A stretch of DNA of 64,000 nt from Echria macrotheca (taxonomy: Eukaryota; Ascomycota; Sordariomycetes; Sordariales; Schizotheciaceae), in NCBI GenBank assembly GCA_030411725.1, contig MU839836.1, positions 310,001-374,000 of the forward strand. The letters are read 5' to 3'. Every line of letters starts with the position of its first letter. The stretch's first letter is position 1. The position numbers and the translations under genes were made by a program. A model generated the notes under the pieces. That model was not told where the DNA came from. It searched no databases and worked only from the letters and a program-made list of their open reading frames with translations. Of the stretch, positions 1-10,486 are shown one piece after another.

Positions 1-198
1 TCGGCCGTTGCACTTGATCTGTTCCTTCGATGTTTGATTGCCCCAGACGTATGAAAGTGCTTCATATCTCACACTCTCAAGTCGGTGCCGAGCTAATTCG
101 ATCTCCAGAGTATTCTTCGGGTCGGTCCTGATTTCGATGAGTCGGATTTCGTTCCCCTGCAACGGCGCGTCATAGGCGAAGCCGGCATCACTTGCCAT
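1..198 (-). CDS. HET-domain protein, N-terminal part, cut by window edge
   Basis: The frame opens at ATG 198-196 and stays open to base 1, giving 66 residues. It starts MASDAGFAYDAPLQGNEIRL and contains EALSYVWGNQ around residue 50, the hallmark first block of the fungal HET domain (PF06985: YEALSYVWG followed by a short basic stretch and NG). HET proteins act in heterokaryon incompatibility and related cell-death responses after fusion with a non-self partner. The rest of the gene, including the D-x-CINQ and RVW-x-QE blocks, would lie left of the window. No splice donor is needed inside the visible part. It could be intact or a pseudogene; this cannot be decided here. Confidence 0.72.
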   Translation of the reverse strand, partial: MASDAGFAYDAPLQGNEIRLIEIRTDPKNTLEIELARHRLESVRYEALSYVWGNQTSKEQIKCNGR

Positions 199-642
199 AC
201 TTGCGGTAGATCATAAAACAGGGAAGGTAAGGATGTTTGAGCGGTTTCGAGGTGATTAGGTTGACTACTAGATGAAAGACTGAAAATCTCCTCGACGCAG
301 CCTGACGTGCTCTTAGGCAACCATCAGATTGGCCGCGAGGCAGAATACCCCGCATACCACACAGTACATAGTACAGTACAGGATACCTCATGGAGTATGA
401 GATGGAAGCTTAGTGGTTGCTGGGAGGCGAATCGGATAAGGCTCTGCAACCAAGCGCTGCGTAGGTAGGTAGAAATGGAACATGCCTACCTACTTGCTTA
501 CCTACCTATGATATAACGGCCAGACCAAAATTCGATTGTGCATATCAAAAATGCAGATATTACACCGCTAAACCCTGCCTTCATTTTTAGTTGACGGACG
601 GTGACCCCTTGTTGCAGGTAGAGTCCGGGGATGTGACCCTGC
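199..642. other. Intergenic, microsatellite-like CCTACCTA tracts
   Basis: No credible gene. At 460-512 there are GTAGGTAGGTAG and, 30 bases on, CCTACCTAC and CCTACCTAT. These form a weak inverted repeat of a 4-bp microsatellite. The stretch lies between the start of the left-edge HET gene and the stop of the ankyrin-type gene. Confidence 0.5.
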
Positions 643-3306
643 TCAGGTATATACGTACTTCGTCACCGGGCCTGGGCTCGAACTCCGGCCTCCCAACCCT
701 TCCTCTGAACGAACGGATTCCACCGATATTGAACGGCGCCTTGTGACTTGATAATACCCGGGCTGGGAGCTATCCAGGAGCCTCGGAATATAATCCTTGA
801 TCACCTCCAAAAACTCAACATCGTTGCTGTATCCCAGCCGCTCCAAAGCCGCATCATGCCTCAACTCACGGAGCGGCAGGAGTTGAGATAGATCCTCCCG
901 AGGAAGCTCTACCGAATGGTCGCAGTACTGTAGCCCCCGCTCCCACGGGAGCAGGGGCGGGAGTATCCTGTCAAGCTCATCCCACCACTGCCACCAAATA
1001 TTTCTTAGTGGACGTCGCCCTCGAAGTTTCATCACAGCGTCGAAAGTGGCCATGATCAAATCCAGCTGCTCTTTCAACTCGGCGTCTTCCTCTTGCAGCT
1101 CCGCCCTCTCGTCGTCTGTCACTTCTTTGGCTTTAAGGTCTGCGTTTCGACGACAGCACGTGTGCGCCATGCCGAGTCGGTGAAACACTTCCAGCCGACA
1201 AGCAGCGCTGACGTACGCCGCATCCTGTCCGGATGCACCGGCGCCGCAGTCAGAGATCCAGGAAAATATATCATCCTGGATCTGAGCCCACGTCTTGATC
1301 GAACCGAAGCCGGCAAATACCGGGATCATGTGAATGGGAAGACAGCCGCTGTTGGAACAATAACAGAGGCAGCCGTCTTCGAGACGCGCGTCTCGACGGG
1401 CTACTTCCCTGATTAAGACCCGCGGTGGCCGTTGGAGCGACCTCGGCCGATTCGGTGCCCTACTCTCGAATACGTGCTCCTCAGAGTCAGAATCATCCCA
1501 GCCAGTTGAACTCCCGCCACCAGATGAAGAGGTTTCCGAGTCGGATGAGCTTGTGGAATTTCCATCTCCATATTCGTCGGCCAGGTCATGGGTTTCAACA
1601 TCTCGAGGCGCTGGTATTCGTGAATAGACCATCTCAGGCACGCTCCTGACACTTGCCGGCGTTGGGCTGGTGTGTCGACTGGATCTCGTGCTGCTGTCAT
1701 TCGCTTCCAGCTCCCAAAGTAACTTCTTTACTTCGTCCTCGGGGATCTGTTCTCGCCCTCCCCGAGCAACTACCATGAGTGCTTCGAGGACATACTTGAA
1801 GCTTTTATCGAGATCACAGTGCCACTCCAAGAGCCGGTAATTGGAGCTGAAGATGGTGCTGTATAAACATGCCAGTGCGAATAGAGGGCGCATGTTCTTT
1901 GCGAGCCTGAGCGGTCGATTGACCGGTGATCCATGCCTCACTAGCCATGGCAGGATACCGGATGCCGCAATAGGCCACTCCTTACTCTCGAAACTCAAAA
2001 GGGATTCGAATGCGACGTTGAAGGGGGTTTGGCTAACTCGGTTCAGCGCGCTAATTTCATTGAACCCAGCCTTGTAAAGAGACTTGGTAAGTAACATGGC
2101 TGCTCCGCCGTATTTGCTGAATGTGTGATAGATCGGCTCGCGAGTAGGACGAAGAACTGCCGGAACATGGACTCCTATTGACTCTAGTCGCTCCATCGCC
2201 AGAATCGATGCCGAATCAATGGGATGGTCTGGGTCCAGGCAAAGGGTTTCCTTCATAGCCTCAGGCAGCTTCCTAATGGCCAGGTCCCGGAGTTCGGCCC
2301 GCCTTGCGGAGAGTAGGCCGGCAACACGGCCTATGACCTCCCCATGGAATGAGGTGACCCCAGACTGGTTGCAAGTATTGGAGATCGCTTTGAGTAACCC
2401 GCCGGTGATCCGGAAATCAGACCCAATTATTGCTTCTGCGGAAGATCGGTCGTCGCGGAAAAGGATCACTTCAATGGCCCGGGCCGCGCTATAGCCGGCA
2501 TTGCTGAGAATTCTCAGCCCTTCTGGCCACCCAATAGCGCATTCAACGACGGTGAATTCCGATTTCCATTTATTCTCGTCCGCAGAGGGGTGTTTCTTGA
2601 CCAAGGAGATCGTCTTTGCTAAATCTTTGCAAAGCACGGCCTCATGAAGCGGTGTAAATCCGTGATCTAACGAGACGCCGGGATCGGGGGGTTAGCTCTA
2701 ACAGTTTAGAGAATTAAAGGGGCAGTAAACTGAAGGGCGGGTACAGACCAGAAACAAACTCAAAGTCCGGCCAGGATCTCATTGTATAGTCTAGCAAGCG
2801 CGATCTTAGGCCGATGACCGACTCCCCATCGAATATCCCGTCCCTCATCTGATAAGAATGCATGTGAACGCCGAAGTTTAGTAAGATGCCAAGGGGAAAT
2901 GGGCTTCCGTCCTTGTCGTTGTTCATGTTTCCCGGGTCCGGTCCGGGACGAAGGAGCCGGTAGAATGCGAGATCGGAAACTGACGGACGCCGGTTCTGGT
3001 GATACCCGTTGACATATGTTTGTACGAAAACTCGAAAGTGGCCGTCTTTCCATCCGGCATCGCGCCGGACAGGGCACACAGCCTCGGCGTCAGCACCCAT
3101 GTGGTATAGATAACTGGTGATCGCCTGCATCGACTCCTTAAATCTGTGAACGTCGTGCCCGAGTAAACTCCAACAGAAAACTGCCTCCTGTAGTCGGTTT
3201 TAGTCGAGGATTCAGCTCTGTCACATCTAGTACTTACGTGAAGAAGAGAGTTGCCAAACTCGTCTACGTCCGTCGGTTTCGAAGCCCCAGATTCGAATAT
3301 TTGGTG
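643..3306 (-). CDS. Ankyrin-type fungal protein, 5' truncated at an LTR
   Basis: Three exons on the minus strand (3306-3238, 3187-2731, 2666-643) join in phase through introns 3188-3237 (GTAAGT...CTACAG) and 2667-2730 (GTTTAC...CGTTAG) into about 849 residues. Two ankyrin-like helical starts are visible: DEFGNSLLHEAVFCWSLLG near the N-end and HGFTPLHEAVLCKDL at the second junction. The C-terminal third has a Cys-rich motif (CLCYCSNSGCLP) often seen at the end of such fungal ankyrin proteins, then charged helices. Upstream, the frame hits TAA at 3309-3307, where LTR sequence begins, so the expected STAND-type N-terminus is missing. A matching N-terminal piece lies at 29.75-31.3 kb. It is probably a gene fragment; whether it is transcribed is unknown. 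Confidence 0.62.
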
Positions 3307-3850
3307 TTATGTGAGACGAATCTGGGCACACCAAATTTCCTTTTTTGTACCTTGCTCACGTGACACTGCTCGCCCCGGCTCAGGGTCGGCTCAGGGCCGG
3401 CTCAGTCTTTGCTCAGGCTTGCTCACCTTTGCTAAGGCTAAGTACCATTTTCGGCACGCTGCGCCGCAGCATGCTGAAATGCTTCAACTCTAGCCGACTG
3501 GGCCCAGATTTGGTGCCTATAAAGATGGCCAAAATTGGTCCTCATTTTGAAATGAACAGTCTCGCCTTTACCTCTTGTATTTTTTCGTGTTGCCTACCTG
3601 ACCCCTGGGGACTTAGCCTCTGCCTTCCAACTCTCGCACCTTTACTTTCTTCAAAGCACTCCTACTTCCGTGTTCAACACCCTGAATTCATCATCGCCCT
3701 TGATAAAACGCTGAGATACAGAATGGAATTGGAATCAAAGACGTCCAATTCAGCAGATGCCCTTATCGAGCGGGCTGAAAGGAGAGGCTTTACAGGGGAC
3801 CGCTCTAAAATCAGCCCTGTTGAATTTGGGCGGACTCTTATAGGCCGTTA
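3307..3850 (+). mobile_element. LTR-retrotransposon remnant (family A): LTR plus start of gag-like ORF
   Basis: Begins near TGTGAGACGAATCTGGGCAC and shares a long, imperfect block with 19845-20375: CACGTGACA, repeated CTCAGG/CTCACC motifs, ACCATTTTCGGCA, CTTCAA-TCTAGCCGA and TATAAA-ATGGCC. At 3723 both copies have an ATG opening a gag-like frame beginning MELE (here continuing SKTSNSADALIERA) before decay. The copy is cut at about 3850. Related fragments lie at 14330-14520 (+) and 29640-29756 (-). Assignment to a Ty3/gypsy-type element rests on the RT relic behind the 19.8-kb copy. Confidence 0.6.
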
Positions 3851-4122
3851 GGCCTATAATACAGGGGGTTTGCAGTCACTGTAAGTCACCGGGGTACTAT
3901 CACTTGGATCACAATACTAGTACTGTGGGGGTAGTTGTGCTTTTCTACCACCTATATACTCTATAGACTAGAGTCAGAGACTCGCACGCTAAACCGAGCT
4001 CGTCTGTTGAGAGCCGAGCTTGGCGACCCCTTTTAGCCGTGAAATTTAAAATCGGCACCCGGTCATACAAACTCTCGGCTCCGTTGCACAACAAATGAAA
4101 TTCCAACTCTTGCTTTCTAGGG
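3851..4122. other. Intergenic, no gene seen
   Basis: AT-moderate sequence between the LTR remnant and the 17-bp tandem repeat. Short open frames here are not supported by any family resemblance. Confidence 0.4.
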
Positions 4123-4157
4123 TCCAGGGTACCCAAAGGTGTAGGGTACCCAAAGGG
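4123..4157. repeat. 17-18 bp tandem repeat around GGGTACCCAAAGG
   Basis: Consecutive copies read AGGGTACCCAAAGG, TGTAGGGTACCCAAAGGG and, beyond the solo LTR at 4440-4455, TGTAGGGTACCCAAAAG. Each has the palindromic KpnI-type GGTACC core. The solo LTR has inserted into the third copy. Confidence 0.7.
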
Positions 4158-4162
4158 TGTAG

Positions 4163-4439
4163 TGTAACACCCCGGATGTGGAGTAGGGCTGATCGGAGCT
4201 AGTCAGGGTTGAATAGGGGCTGAGCGGGGCCGAGCGGAGCTGAACGGAGTTCAACTGGCGAAGCCGGTTCAGCTCGCCCGACATCACCACAATAGTACCG
4301 GTATAATAGGAGCTCTCTGGCGGAGCCAGAAAGCGAAGGGCAGGCTTCAATTGATCACTTACCCAATTCCCTACTATTCAATCCACCATCTTGCAGTGCA
4401 ACCGCCTATCCTCGTCCCCCTGACGCAGCCTGCGTTACA
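4163..4439. mobile_element. Solo LTR, 277 bp, with perfect 5-bp target duplication
   Basis: The element starts TGTAAC (4163-4168) and ends GTTACA (4434-4439), a perfect 6-bp terminal inverted repeat of TG...CA type. It is flanked on both sides by TGTAG (4158-4162 and 4440-4444), a 5-bp target-site duplication. No internal coding sequence remains, so this is a solo LTR left by recombination between the two LTRs of a full element. Intact ends and duplication suggest recent insertion. It differs in sequence from the TGTGACGAATC family in this window. Confidence 0.85.
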
Positions 4440-4471
4440 TGTAGGGTACCCAAAAGTTTAACAGGAGGGCA

Positions 4472-4921
4472 TCATATCCCGACGGCACCCGATTGGGAAC
4501 GTTTACTGTAACGAAAGAAGGTGCCGATAGACGGCGCAATCGGCACCTGGAGGGTCCAGCCCCTGGTGAACCATCTGCTCTCCAGGAACGACTGGCATGG
4601 CACGTCGGCGAGATAGGCGAGGCAACTGTCGGCGTCTTGGTACCAGCGGTACATGGAGTTGATGGCCTCCGAGAGCTCGGCGCTGCTCGTCTTATCGATG
4701 CAGCAAGTGTCGACCCAAACGTACTCAAACCCTCTCTCTTTGGCGATAGAGCAGCAGGCCTTGATCTTTGCGTATCGCGTACCGTTCATGTCGGGGTGTT
4801 CCTACATGTCACGGAGGGCGACCTCGTCGCGGTCCCAGGTGTGCGACAGGATGGCGTAGCGTGGCACATCTCCGTCGGCGAACTCGGCGAGCTCATGGGT
4901 GTTCGTGTGCAGCAGCCGCAT
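4472..4921 (-). pseudogene. HET-domain pseudogene (nonsense plus C-terminal truncation)
   Basis: ATG 4921-4919 starts MRLLHTNTHELAEF and reads YAILSHTWDRDEVALRDM. It then hits TAG at 4804-4802 and continues in the same frame with EHPDMNGTRYAKIKACC, WVDTCCIDKTSSAELSEAI and SRWFTRGWTLQ. This is the first half of a HET domain of the MRLLNT type, the same subfamily as the intact gene at 41.2-43.2 kb (VPKYAILSHTWG, CCIDKSSSAELSEAI, SRWFTRGWTLQ). After TLQ (about 4547) homology ends and the frame stops at 4472, close to the solo LTR. The intron that the paralog carries before CCID is absent here. One nonsense codon and loss of the C-terminal half mark it as dead. Confidence 0.85.
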
Positions 4922-4979
4922 CTTGGACGGCTTCCCAACCGAGTTGGAGGGCTGGAAGCGGGGCGCCGGAAGGGGATTG

Positions 4980-4999
4980 GCTGCTGCCCTCGGTCCAGC

Positions 5000-5032
<33 letters not shown>

Positions 5033-5222
5033 CGGGGGGCGGGGGGGGGGGCGCGGCGCGGGGGGCGGGGGGGGCGGGGGGGGGGGGGCNNNNNNNNNNT
5101 GTTGGTGTGCAGCAGCCGCATATTGGTCGGCTTCCCAACCGTGTTGGTGGGGTGGAAGGGGGGGGCCGGTAGGGGTTTGGGTGGTGCCCTCGGTAAAAAT
5201 TCTCCCCCCCCCCCCCCCCCCC
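4980..5222. other. Assembly gap with homopolymers and an apparent error-rich duplicate
   Basis: A run of more than 30 G, then G-rich noise, ten N (5090-5099) and a C run at 5205-5222. The sequence after the N (5100-5200) repeats 4893-4990 with many substitutions toward G or T (for example CAGCAGCCGCAT-TTGG-CGGCTTCCCAACCG is shared). This looks like a read end of falling quality joined at a gap, not real duplicated DNA. Confidence 0.8.
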
Positions 5223-5698
5223 CAACAAAAGGTGGGCACAATGGTGCAGCGAGCAAGAATTGGCAAAGGGGTAAGATTTCAACCTGGCCTGAGCTGAGAG
5301 GTGGGCGAGAGCCGTGGCCTAAATACTAGGTGGTGGTGGTTGGTGTGCCAGGGGTTGTGTGGTGCTCAGAGTGTGTGCTGTGGTGTAGTATGTGGGGTGC
5401 CAGGGTATTTCCTTACAGTTCTAGCCGATTCGGACCCGCGTTTTATATAGATATACAAGAGCTATAAAGGGACAGAAGATCTGAGATGAGACCAGACGAC
5501 ACCAGAGACCTGAGAGAAGATCTGAGGCAAGATCGAGACAAGATCTGAGAAGACAGAAGATGGTTTCTTGTCTTCTCACTTTGGCGCAGCGGGGTTCACG
5601 GCTGGCAGTAGGTTCGCGGAGCCATCACAGCGAGTTGGCCCCCAAGGAAGAGCTCCTCAATATGTCCTCACGGGAGGGAATGATGCAGGCAGCCGCGC
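5223..5698. other. No gene; purine-rich AGATCTGAG direct repeats at 5478-5560
   Basis: AGATCTGAG or close variants occur about four times in 80 bases (GAAGATCTGAGATGAGACC, GAAGATCTGAGGCAAGATC, AAGATCTGAGAAGAC). No splice-supported gene is visible; the stretch leads into the LINE relic. Confidence 0.5.
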
Positions 5699-6352
5699 GT
5701 GCTGTGGGGAGACAAGGTTGTTGAAGTCATCAACGACCACCTGGTACCGGACGGCTTTCCCTATGCCGTTGATCTGGGAAGCGTCCTCGACATTGATCGC
5801 ATTCCAAGTGCGGGGAAAACTAAACCTTCTGTTTCGCAAACACGTCGAGAGGGAGGGAGAAGACGGCGTACTAGACAAAAAGCCAACCCCACTGCAGGAA
5901 CTGTGCCTACCGAGAGCTTAGCTAATATAACTCACAGAGAACTGGTAGAGAGGTCCGTACTGGCTAACCTAGGGAAGACACCAGGCCATAACCGCTTGAC
6001 AGTTAGCCTTGCCGAGCCAGCCTGGCCGTGGATAGCAGACTGGGTCCTCTACGTCCACTGCCAGAGCGTACGGTTGAGACACGCCCTGGCTGACTTCTAT
6101 CTGGCCAGGATTGTCTTTGTAGGTAAGCTAGGTAAGAAGGAACTCTCCACAGCTAACACGTATTACCCGATTTCCCTATTACCTTGCCTAAGGAAGGGCC
6201 TAGAGAGGCTGTTTGTAAAAGACAGATACGGTGTACTAATCCTGATGGATATCGGGGCTATTACAGTGGTTACCCCTTTTCTCGGCTGGCTTTGCTTTTT
6301 TCCTTGTCTCTGTTTACCTCTAAGAACGGTTTGGGTATCGACGATGTCGTAG
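5699..6352 (+). pseudogene. Non-LTR (LINE) retrotransposon reverse-transcriptase relic
   Basis: A 217-codon open frame holds a recognisable piece of a fungal LINE polymerase. The stretch HNRLTVSLAEPAWPWIADWV followed by YYPISLLPCLRKGLERLF corresponds to the fingers region of Tad/I-type RTs (typical form YRPISLL-LGK-LER). The catalytic YADD region and the endonuclease are absent, so this is a fragment with no activity. The flanks show no poly-A tail or target duplication that I can define. Confidence 0.6.
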
Positions 6353-7209
6353 TGTACTGTAGGAGCTGTAACCTAAGGCTACAAAGCCGAAAATGGAGTT
6401 GTAGGTCGTGCTGGCACCGGTGAGGCCTGCCACTTGGTAGAAAGGAACCCAAAGCAGTTGGTATAGTAGGTCAGATCGATCTGCATCACCTCTAGGAAAG
6501 GGACACGTAGGAAAGGGATACAAAAGGATCGGAGCCAGGGTGTGGTTCCCCAGACTGTTTACGTAGCAAGTAGGATGAGGCAATAGTCTGGGTTGGAGGA
6601 CACAGACACCCAAGTTGCTGATGCAATAACCCGTAGCTAACTGCTAAGCGATGCTTGCGCGGCACACCCTCCCTTTCTGACTCAGCCACTGACACAACAA
6701 CTCGCACCTAACTGCGAACCCTATGCCTCCGGCGGCGATCCCTTCCAGCCCCTTTTCACTTACCTAACCGCTGACCTTATGCCTCCGGCGGCACCTGCGG
6801 CGGACTCCTCGCTCACTCTGGTTTCCCTCCTGCTGATTCGAGCCCAAAAACAATGGCCTAATGTACCCAGTATTGAGGAATCGATCGCAGTTACTCAAGA
6901 GGAAGAAGAAGAGGAAGAAGCAGAGGGAGACGAGGGCGAAGGTGACCAGGACGGTTTCGCCCCTTTTCAGACTCAACCACGACGCGAAAACCTGTACCAG
7001 GGGCCAACGGTATGCCTCCGGCGGTTAGATTCAACGAGTGAAAGAGTCAAAGCTTGCTTGGAGGGGAGAGTCGCGCAACGTCACCGCCGAGGCTGCGTCT
7101 TCCATCTGGGTTTTTCACTGCGCCTCGTCTGCCAGATACGGGATGCGTTTGTTCAACACTGTTGTTCGTGTCGTTCCGTTCATGTTGTGTTCAGAATGAT
7201 CATAGCCGT
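6353..7209. repeat. Region with three dispersed TATGCCTCCGGCGG motifs, no gene
   Basis: The 14-mer TATGCCTCCGGCGG occurs at about 6722, 6779 and 7012. It is likely part of a repeat family associated with the LINE relic (inference). Open frames here are low-complexity (for example a Glu-rich stretch at 6900-6930) and lack family resemblance. Confidence 0.45.
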
Positions 7210-7224
7210 GTCTGTCATGCATGT

Positions 7225-7500
7225 CTGTCATTCCGCCAACGACGCCGTCAATAACGCCAATAGCGCACACTACAACAGCATCGTCAATCATTAACAACAT
7301 GGCCGTCAGTCAGTCCAGAACAGCATCGTCAGTCACGCTAAAACAGCCACGTCATCCACGACAAAACAACCTCGTCATTCCACCAAAACAGCCCCCCTTT
7401 CGAAGCCAAACAGCCCGTCATTCTCGCCAAAACAACGCCGTCAGTCACGCCACAATAGCGCCGTTGGCCGCCCGGAACAGCGCCGTCATTCACGCCTCGA
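7225..7500 (+). repeat. Degenerate tandem repeat, units around ACAGCGCCGTCATTCACGCC
   Basis: Roughly ten imperfect units of about 18-36 bases alternate ACAGC/ACAAC with CGTCA-T-ACGCCA. The unit length varies, so no frame is kept and coding is unlikely. It may be a repeat-element tail or an ageing minisatellite. Confidence 0.55.
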
Positions 7501-9081
7501 GTCTTCAACTCTCACCCCTAGAGGAACCGCTTAGGTAAGCATCGAAGAGTCAAACAGTCAATAATGCAGCGAAAGAGACGGAATCGGAAGAGTAATAGGA
7601 ATCAACAGAAGGAGCGCAGATAATGGAAAGTAATTGAAATGCACAGGAGAGAGGGAAACAACAGAAAGAGCAATGTGAATGACAAAAAGAGAAATCTGAC
7701 TAGACCAACAATTCTTCATCTCCAAGCTTCTGGACACTCAGCTAAGTGCATCCAGAAAGCATCAAACTCCAACAATTCCTCCTCTCCAGGCTCCGAGTTC
7801 TGTCTGGACAATCAGTCAAGTGCGTCCAAGAGTAAAAAAAAGAAATGTCCGAGAAAGGAGCTGCGTCGAAGGGCGGAGATGGTAACTCTGAGTTTAAAAA
7901 CGACGTTGGGAAAGCTCTTGCCTTTCCGCTCAGTAACGTCGCCGCTCTTCTTCGAGACGTTACTACTAATCTTAAATAGTCTGTCGCCTGTTGTCACCGC
8001 CATGCTCCTGCGTTTAGGTGTAAGAGTGCCGAACAGTTGCCTTCCTCATCTGCCGTCGCTCCTGGTCAGCGCTCGTTCCCACTGGGCGTCAGAGTGCCGT
8101 TGCTCCCGTCGTCGATCATGCTCCTCGTTCTGCTGCGCTCTCTTCTCCTTAAAGCTAGCTCTTGTTGGCTTTGCTGCAGTGCTGCTTACTGTCGCTACGC
8201 TCGTAAGCCTCGACGCTCTTGCTGACGCTTAGCCCAGACGTGGTCATGCGAACGGCTAGCTCAGCTGTCATCTCGACATCCTTCTCCTGATCTTGTTTCG
8301 GCCATAGAGGAAGACCAGAACACGACTAGAGCTTAGCATCTTGCATAACAGAGGGTGTATTGTTGGCCGATTTGAGGCACATGGTTGCCTTTCGAGCGTG
8401 TCTTTGCCACGTTGCCACTTTGCCACGTTGCCAAGCTCGAAATTGAGAGTTCCCAGAGCGTCCGGAGAATACCGTATCACAAACACGTAATTAACACCGT
8501 CGTGGTATCTGATTTGGTGAACCACCACTCTTTCGCTTGGTGAACGGAACGGAGCTGCTGTGTGTTAGCTGTCTCAAGCGAAAAGACATGCGTCACATCC
8601 TCCGATGGCTCAACTCACGAAACAATGCCTCTGTGTCGTCTCCGAGGGCCTCAATTCCACTTCTGCATCCCCCAAATGTATACGAAAGTGGCTTCTTGAC
8701 GTTGCATAAGCCATAAATGGAACCCGATACGACGCGCACGGATTTCTTCGGTGCTTTCTAGAGAGGTCCTCTCTTGGGCCGGAGCCTGTATGGCCGCGGC
8801 TGCCAAGGAGCAACCGAATGGTTCAGCTGTTACTGCGGATTCTATAAAGTTGGACGTATGGAAGCAAAAAGTACTCACTGACTTAGGATTAGACGTCGAC
8901 GTCCATGGGTGCCTTTCTCTGTCTCACTTGGTAACAACACATAAGGGAAGAGCCAGGAACGGTGTCTGAACAAGATGTCTCGTTTCGCGTGTTTTGCCCT
9001 CCCTCCCTCCCTCTCTTTTCTTTCGTTGTCTAACGAATGTACCTAGTTGCCCGTTGATTTTGCTCTGTTTTTACCATCAAG
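7501..9081. other. No supported gene
   Basis: A 197-codon Ser-rich open frame at 7639-8232 has no recognisable domain and no clean splice context. At 8400-8436 there is a short TTTGCCACGTTGCCAC duplication. At 8600-8880 on the minus strand a faint resemblance to a STAND/HET N-terminus is too weak to call. Confidence 0.4.
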
Positions 9082-9338
9082 ATGTCGACCCCCACCACCG
9101 CCTCATTGGCCAATATGGCCCCGCAAATGCCCCCTCAACTAAACGTAGGCGGCACCATCGCTGCCATTTTCGGTATTCTTTTAACTTTAGTAATTTATAT
9201 TTAGCCTCGGAGTAGCCAGAGAGGAACACAAGGCCACCGGGGCCTCCAGGGCGTTAAGGGCAACAAGGGAGACGATGGAGATGGCGCCCTCGATGTGACA
9301 CAAGACAATCCACAGGCAACACTTGACCGATACTAGCA
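9082..9338 (+). pseudogene. Small TM-anchored ORF and collagen-like peptide split by TAG
   Basis: ATG at 9082 opens a 40-codon frame, MSTPTTASLANMAPQ..., ending in a hydrophobic segment (GGTIAAIFGILLTLVIYI), then TAG at 9202-9204. The same frame continues through a collagen-like Gly-X-Y run (GTQGHRGLQGVKGNKGDDGD) to a stop near 9336. The continuity across a single stop suggests a decayed or read-through ORF of about 84 codons. I do not recognise the family; it may be a repeat-borne ORF. Confidence 0.35.
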
Positions 9339-10486
9339 TGGGTCTGATATCAAGTGATGACTGGGGTTGCGGCTTGGAACGAAGTGTGGCCCTGAGGGCA
9401 CTGAACAAATCTATTCTGCAACACAATAATTGTCTATGGTCTCGAAGGTCCTTGTCCTTCTCAATCGTTCATGGCCAGACATGTCTATCTAAGTACTAAG
9501 GTCCTCCTAAGGACCGAAGTTCATGACATTGCTTCCTTTCAATTGATGCTGTCAGTGGCGCTTGGCCATCACTGCCGGTGTCTGTTCACGCAGTCCTTGC
9601 TTCCACCAGAGAGTCATGTTCCGACATATTAGTGCAGCGCGACTCGTTCGGGCTGGTGTCAGGCACGTTAGTGCCCTGACGGTCTGAATGACAGGCTCGT
9701 CAGACACATAGTGTCCTGACGGTCTAGATGGTAGGTACGTAGTGTCGGTCTGAATGACAGGTATCTTGGGCGACCTTTCAGGTGTGGAGTGGTCACTGTG
9801 TGACACCCTTAGACTTACAGCCCTGCCTTTTTCGATGGCGTAAGAACCCAGCTTTAAGATTAGAAAAGATCATTATTACATTTAGTATGATCACTTTCGA
9901 CCTTATTAAACTTTATAAAGGTCATGAGTCTGGCCAGATCAGAAGTAGTTAAGGGGTGTGTGAGGTCAGACCATACCTAAAGAAGCTATCTCAATGGCTG
10001 AGATGGCTTATATAGTACCATATTAAGTTCTCGCTCCATATCGGATCTCTATTCAACTATGTTCTTAGCCCTCTCCTCGTCTCGCTTTTCGTCCCTGTTT
10101 TCCTCTGCCCCTGCCGCTCTCCCCGTCCAGACAAGTCCACAATCCTTCCACCCTCTTTACTTAATCACTCCTCCGTCCCATCCATAACCGTCTCCATCCT
10201 TCTTTCCTTTCCTCCCGCTTCCTATTCCTTTTGCTACCACCCCACACTCCAGCCCCGAACCATCAACCTCCCGTGTGAGCTGGATCCACGTGAAGGTGAC
10301 AAGCGGGAGTCAATACGCGAGTATAATACAAAAGTTTTGAACAAAGAGACCCGATTCTTAAGCTAAGCTTCAGGAGGCAGGAAGTAGAAGAAATCGATCA
10401 CGCCTAGGGTCAAGGTTCCCGCGCCAAACTTCCCAGGAGTTCCAGAATCTCGATTATCTCAGGTAACGAGTCCGTCAAAGGCAGGA
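9339..10486. other. No gene; degenerate CTGACGGTCTGAATGACAGG repeats and an AT-rich stretch
   Basis: Between 9670 and 9765 the motif CTGACGGTCTGAATGACAGG (or variants) recurs three times. From about 9840 to 10030 the sequence is AT-rich, ending in CTTATATAGTACC, then pyrimidine-rich DNA to 10260. It lies downstream of the minus-strand gene stop at 10487. Confidence 0.45.

Noticed and set aside
8600..8880. Weak STAND/HET N-terminal resemblance on the minus strand
   Set aside because: Only a few short matches (SYTFGG, EALGDDTEALFREL) in shifting frames; no splice support.
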